Part shown: piece by piece, positions 5,035-7,311 of the stretch
How the letters are laid out: each line of letters opens with the position of its first letter
Numbering within the stretch: position 1 is the stretch's first letter
Source of the DNA: Methanobacteriota archaeon
GTDB taxonomy: Archaea; Halobacteriota; Methanomicrobia; Methanomicrobiales; Methanoculleaceae
DNA: 7,311 bases
Direction of reading: 5' to 3'
NCBI GenBank assembly: GCA_023457135.1
Contig: JAEWMO010000044.1
Span: 1 to 7,311, forward strand
Notes under the pieces: generated by a model
Seen by the model: only the letters and a program-made list of their open reading frames with translations
Told to the model about the DNA's origin: nothing
Databases searched by the model: none
Program-made: the position numbers and the translations under genes

Positions 5035-5277
5035 ATGGCTCTCCTCAAAGAGATCGCCGCATTCACCCGCGAGTACGCCGATATCCTTGCCCGGTATCAC
5101 ACCTACACGATGGCCGACCTCACCCGCATCGAGCAGGAGTGCTGGCGGCTGCACGACGAGGCGTGCGGCAGGGGCGCCTGCGGGAGTGCCGGCGAACTCG
5201 TCGAACTCGAGTATCTCATCGGCCGGGCGAAGGAGATGAAGGCAAAGAGGATGGAGGACGAGAGAGGGCCGGGGTGA
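5035..5277 (+). CDS. Small hypothetical protein, 80 residues
   Basis: I do not recognise a family. The product (MALLKEIAAFTREYADIL...) is predicted almost wholly helical, with heptad-like spacing of hydrophobic residues, hydrophilic overall, and no membrane segment or signal. The middle has C36-W37, then C44-x4-C49 in a Gly-rich turn between two helices; a helical hairpin is likely. The C-terminus is highly charged (KEMKAKRMEDERG). Third positions are strongly C or G (GCC GAT ATC CTT GCC CGG), unlike the other frames, which supports coding. The start at 5035 follows a purine-rich AGGGGGACAGG, a weak SD; an ATG at 4975 is an alternative. It is followed 65 bases later by the dehydrogenase gene, which has its own promoter. 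Confidence 0.6.
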   Translation: MALLKEIAAFTREYADILARYHTYTMADLTRIEQECWRLHDEACGRGACGSAGELVELEYLIGRAKEMKAKRMEDERGPG

Positions 5278-5297
5278 ATCCGGACACCTGCCCGTAG

Positions 5298-5335
5298 TTT
5301 TAATTACTTCCGCCCGATCCATCCTCTCCAGGTGA
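5298..5335 (+). promoter_or_regulatory. TATA box and SD of the sugar dehydrogenase gene
   Basis: TTTTAATTA (5298-5306) is a TATA-like element in the short gap after the 80-residue gene. A start site about 25 bases on would fall near 5325-5330, giving a leader of about 15 bases. AGGTGA (5330-5335), seven bases before the ATG at 5343, is a strong archaeal SD. Confidence 0.55.
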
Positions 5336-5342
5336 GACTGTT

Positions 5343-6575
5343 ATGCCAGAATCAGCAGCTCCGGACCGGGTGGGCCTCGAGCCGGTCGCCGGGGGATTCA
5401 CCATGCCCGTCGCACTGGCATCCCCGGCCGACGGGACCGGGCGGCTCTTCGTTGCGGATCTCCCCGGCGTCATCCGGGTCATCGATGCCGGCGTTAATGA
5501 GCCCTTCCTCGAGATCACCGATCGGGTCGTCGACCTCCGCACCGGTTACGACGAGCGCGGGCTCCTCGGCCTCGCGTTCCACCCGGAGTTCAGGGAGAAC
5601 GGGAGGTTCTTCGTCTACTACAGCGCCCCGCTCCGGGCCGGGGCGCCGGCGGGGTGGGACCACACGAGCCGGGTATCGGAGTTTTCCGCCGCCACGCCCG
5701 ACCGGGCGGACCCGGACTCCGAGCGGGTGATCCTCGAGGTCGACCAGCCCCAGGCGAACCACAACGGCGGCTCGATCGCCTTCGGCCCCGACGGCTGCCT
5801 CTACATCCCGCTCGGCGACGGCGGCGGCGCCCGCGACGTCGGGAGAGGCCACGCGCCGGGAGGGAACGGGCAGGACCTCGGGACGCTGCTCGGGAAGATC
5901 CTCCGGATCGACGTCGACGGCGCGGAGCCCTACGGTATCCCGGCGGACAACCCGTTCGTCGGGAGAGCCGGAAGGGACGAGATCTACGCCTACGGTCTCC
6001 GCAATCCCTGGCGGATGACGTTCGATGCCGGGGGCGGGCACCGGCTGTTTGCCGCCGACGCCGGGCAGCTCCTCTGGGAGTCGGTGAAGATCATCGTTCC
6101 GGGCGGGAACCACGGGTGGAACCTCAGGGAGGGGAACCACGCCTTCGACCCCGAAAACCCCTACGAGTCGCCGGCGGAGGTGCCCCGGGCCGGCCGGCGG
6201 GGCGAGCCCCTCATCGACGCGATCATCGAGTACCCGAACGCCAACCAGCCCGGCGGCATCGGGGCGGTCGTCATCGGCGGCTACGTCTACCGGGGGAAGG
6301 CACTCCCCGGGCTCTCCGGGCGCTACGTCTTCGGGGAATGGAGCCGGGCGGGGGCCGATGGCGACGGGATCCTCTTCGTCGCGACGGAGAGGCCCGGAGG
6401 CCAGTGGGATTTCACCGAGATGGAGGTGGCCGGGAGCGGGACCATGGGGGCTTACCTCCTCGCGTTCGGTGAGGACGCGGATCACGAACTCTACGTCCTG
6501 ACCTCGAAGAGCCGGGGGCCGGCCGGGAAGACGGGCAGCGTCCACCGGATCGTCCCGTCGTCCCGATCCGGGTAA
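5343..6575 (+). CDS. PQQ-dependent sugar dehydrogenase-type beta-propeller protein, 410 residues
   Basis: This is a glucose/sorbosone dehydrogenase (GSDH) family protein: a six-bladed propeller that, in studied bacterial members, oxidises aldose sugars with PQQ and calcium. Family signatures are in order: GRLFVADLPGVIRVI (33-47), ERGLLGLAFHPEF (71-83), NHNGGSIAFGPDG (139-151, with H140 in the place of the catalytic His), LYIPLGDGGGARD (153-165), LLGKILRIDVDG (182-193), YAYGLRNPWRMTFD (216-229, with R220 near the PQQ-binding Arg), and VVIGGYVYRG (309-318). Length is normal for the family after removal of a signal peptide. Unusually, the N-terminus (MPESAAPDRVG) has no Sec or Tat signal or lipobox, so the protein looks cytoplasmic. 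Methanogens are not known as PQQ makers, so the cofactor and substrate are uncertain. The last 85 bases overlap the hydrolase gene on the other strand. Confidence 0.9.
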   Translation: MPESAAPDRVGLEPVAGGFTMPVALASPADGTGRLFVADLPGVIRVIDAGVNEPFLEITDRVVDLRTGYDERGLLGLAFHPEFRENGRFFVYYSAPLRAGAPAGWDHTSRVSEFSAATPDRADPDSERVILEVDQPQANHNGGSIAFGPDGCLYIPLGDGGGARDVGRGHAPGGNGQDLGTLLGKILRIDVDGAEPYGIPADNPFVGRAGRDEIYAYGLRNPWRMTFDAGGGHRLFAADAGQLLWESVKIIVPGGNHGWNLREGNHAFDPENPYESPAEVPRAGRRGEPLIDAIIEYPNANQPGGIGAVVIGGYVYRGKALPGLSGRYVFGEWSRAGADGDGILFVATERPGGQWDFTEMEVAGSGTMGAYLLAFGEDADHELYVLTSKSRGPAGKTGSVHRIVPSSRSG

Positions 6576-7311
6576 CTCTCGCAGGTCGCATTCGTCGCCG
6601 CCCGGGTTATCGCGTCGGCGAAGGCCGGCTCGAGCTGTTCCGGCAAGTCGTGCCCCATGCCCGGGACGACGATGAGATCCGCACCCGGAATGTTCTCCGC
6701 GAGATCGTAGCCGTTCTCCACGGGCACCAGGGGGTCCGCATCGCCGTGGAGTACGACCGTCGAGAGGTTGAGCCGGTTCAGGAGCCCGCGCCGGTCGCCG
6801 TCTGCCAGGACCGCAGCGCTGTGCCGCTCCAGCGCGATCGGGGCATGGCCGCCACGCTCGAGATTGCAGAGAACATACTCGCGGATCACCCCCTCGTCGG
6901 TCGGATACGCGGGACTGGCGAGAGCCTTAGCCACGAGCACCTCGTGCTCCACGATATCCTCGACGTCGCTTCCCGCAGGCGGCGGCGGTGGAAGTGCCAG
7001 GAACTCCTCCGTCGGGCCGGGCATATCGGGGTTTCCGGTCTCCGAGAAGAACAGGGTAAGCGAGCACACGCGTTCGGGGTAATGGATCGCGATCCGCTGG
7101 GCGATAGCCCCTCCCAGCGATGCGCCGACGATATGGGCCCTCTCGATCTCGAGCGCGTCAAGAAGACCGACCGAGTCGTTTGCCATATCGGTGATCGTGT
7201 AGGGGACCGGTGGGGGTCTGCCCTCGCTTTCCGCCGTGAAGAACTCCACCCAGTCGGGCTGGCCGAGGTGGTCGAGGTGGGTCGAGAGGCCGGTGTCACG
7301 GTTGTCAAAGC
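6491..7311 (-). CDS. Alpha/beta-fold hydrolase (N-terminus beyond the window)
   Basis: The minus-strand frame is open to the window edge; 272 residues are visible. It enters with FDNRDTGLSTHLD, the usual segment after the first strands of the fold, so about 40-60 residues are missing. The nucleophile elbow is VGASLGGAIAQ, with Ser at visible residue 64; the acid is Asp192 in LHGDADPLVP; the His is residue 220 in PGMGHDLPE. The full catalytic triad is therefore present. A Pro-rich lid segment (LALPPPPPAGSD) lies between. This pattern is shared by esterases, lipases and haloperoxidase-like hydrolases, so the substrate cannot be named. No signal is visible. The family similarity ends near ITRAA; the last 30 or so residues run antisense to the dehydrogenase gene and may be a neutral extension. 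A GTG at 7249 is internal and not the start. Confidence 0.88.
   Translation of the reverse strand, partial: FDNRDTGLSTHLDHLGQPDWVEFFTAESEGRPPPVPYTITDMANDSVGLLDALEIERAHIVGASLGGAIAQRIAIHYPERVCSLTLFFSETGNPDMPGPTEEFLALPPPPPAGSDVEDIVEHEVLVAKALASPAYPTDEGVIREYVLCNLERGGHAPIALERHSAAVLADGDRRGLLNRLNLSTVVLHGDADPLVPVENGYDLAENIPGADLIVVPGMGHDLPEQLEPAFADAITRAATNATCESYPDRDDGTIRWTLPVFPAGPRLFEVRT

Noticed and set aside
4847..5239. Plus-strand frames of 130-143 codons around 4850-5300
   Set aside because: Their products are Arg/Ser/Pro-rich and lack SDs; the frame starting at 5035 has the better codon bias and start.
5654..6472. Plus-strand open frame (272 codons) inside the dehydrogenase gene
   Set aside because: Arg/Gly/Pro-rich frame-shifted reading of the same DNA, with no SD or recognisable motif.
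5352..6545. Long minus-strand open frame (397 codons)
   Set aside because: It mirrors the sugar dehydrogenase gene; its product is Val/Arg/Pro-rich low-complexity sequence expected from the reverse of GC-rich codons, with no motif.
1..7311. CRISPR array, tRNA, rRNA
   Set aside because: No regularly spaced repeats and no cloverleaf or rRNA-like segments were seen on either strand.

Overview
The window looks like chromosomal DNA from a methanogenic archaeon of the Methanomicrobiales, most like Methanoculleus. This is an inference. It rests on the high GC content, the strong preference for C or G at third codon positions, ribosome-binding sites that match the archaeal anti-SD (GGTGA, GGAGG), AT-rich TATA-like elements about 25 bases before transcript starts, T-run terminators, and an iron-sulfur flavoprotein next to an EFR1-type ferredoxin. 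No rRNA, tRNA, CRISPR array or intact mobile element is visible.

Left part (1-1595). The window opens with the last 36 codons of a plus-strand gene, probably of the AIM24/TIGR00266 family. Facing it are two small, overlapping minus-strand genes of unknown function (204-533 and 512-655), each with its own SD, preceded by nested inverted repeats. Positions 780-1480 form a gene graveyard. Two separate decayed copies of the N-terminal domain of DUF1016/YhcG (PDDEXK-nuclease-associated) proteins lie one after the other on the minus strand, one with a clear frameshift. The stretch around 780-1080 is lower in GC than the rest, which suggests acquired DNA.

Middle part (1596-4850). A tight minus-strand operon runs nudC -> iron-sulfur flavoprotein (Isf-like) -> EFR1-family flavodoxin/2x[4Fe-4S] ferredoxin -> TetR/AcrR regulator. 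The first three genes touch or overlap. The TetR gene follows after 46 bases and ends at a T-run terminator. The operon has a structured leader of up to about 135-170 bases: a hairpin with a UNCG tetraloop, a hairpin carrying an anti-SD-like arm, and a hairpin one base before the nudC SD. Upstream is an AT-rich promoter region with an 18-base-period direct repeat and an imperfect palindrome that could be the TetR operator. Together the genes suggest a redox or NAD(H)-turnover module under local repressor control, but the inducer and substrate cannot be read from sequence.

Right part (4850-7311). A small plus-strand gene for an 80-residue protein of unknown function is followed by a plus-strand gene for a PQQ-dependent sugar dehydrogenase-type beta-propeller (410 residues, no export signal), with a good TATA box and SD. 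It converges on a minus-strand alpha/beta hydrolase whose start lies beyond the window. The two coding regions overlap tail to tail by 85 bases.
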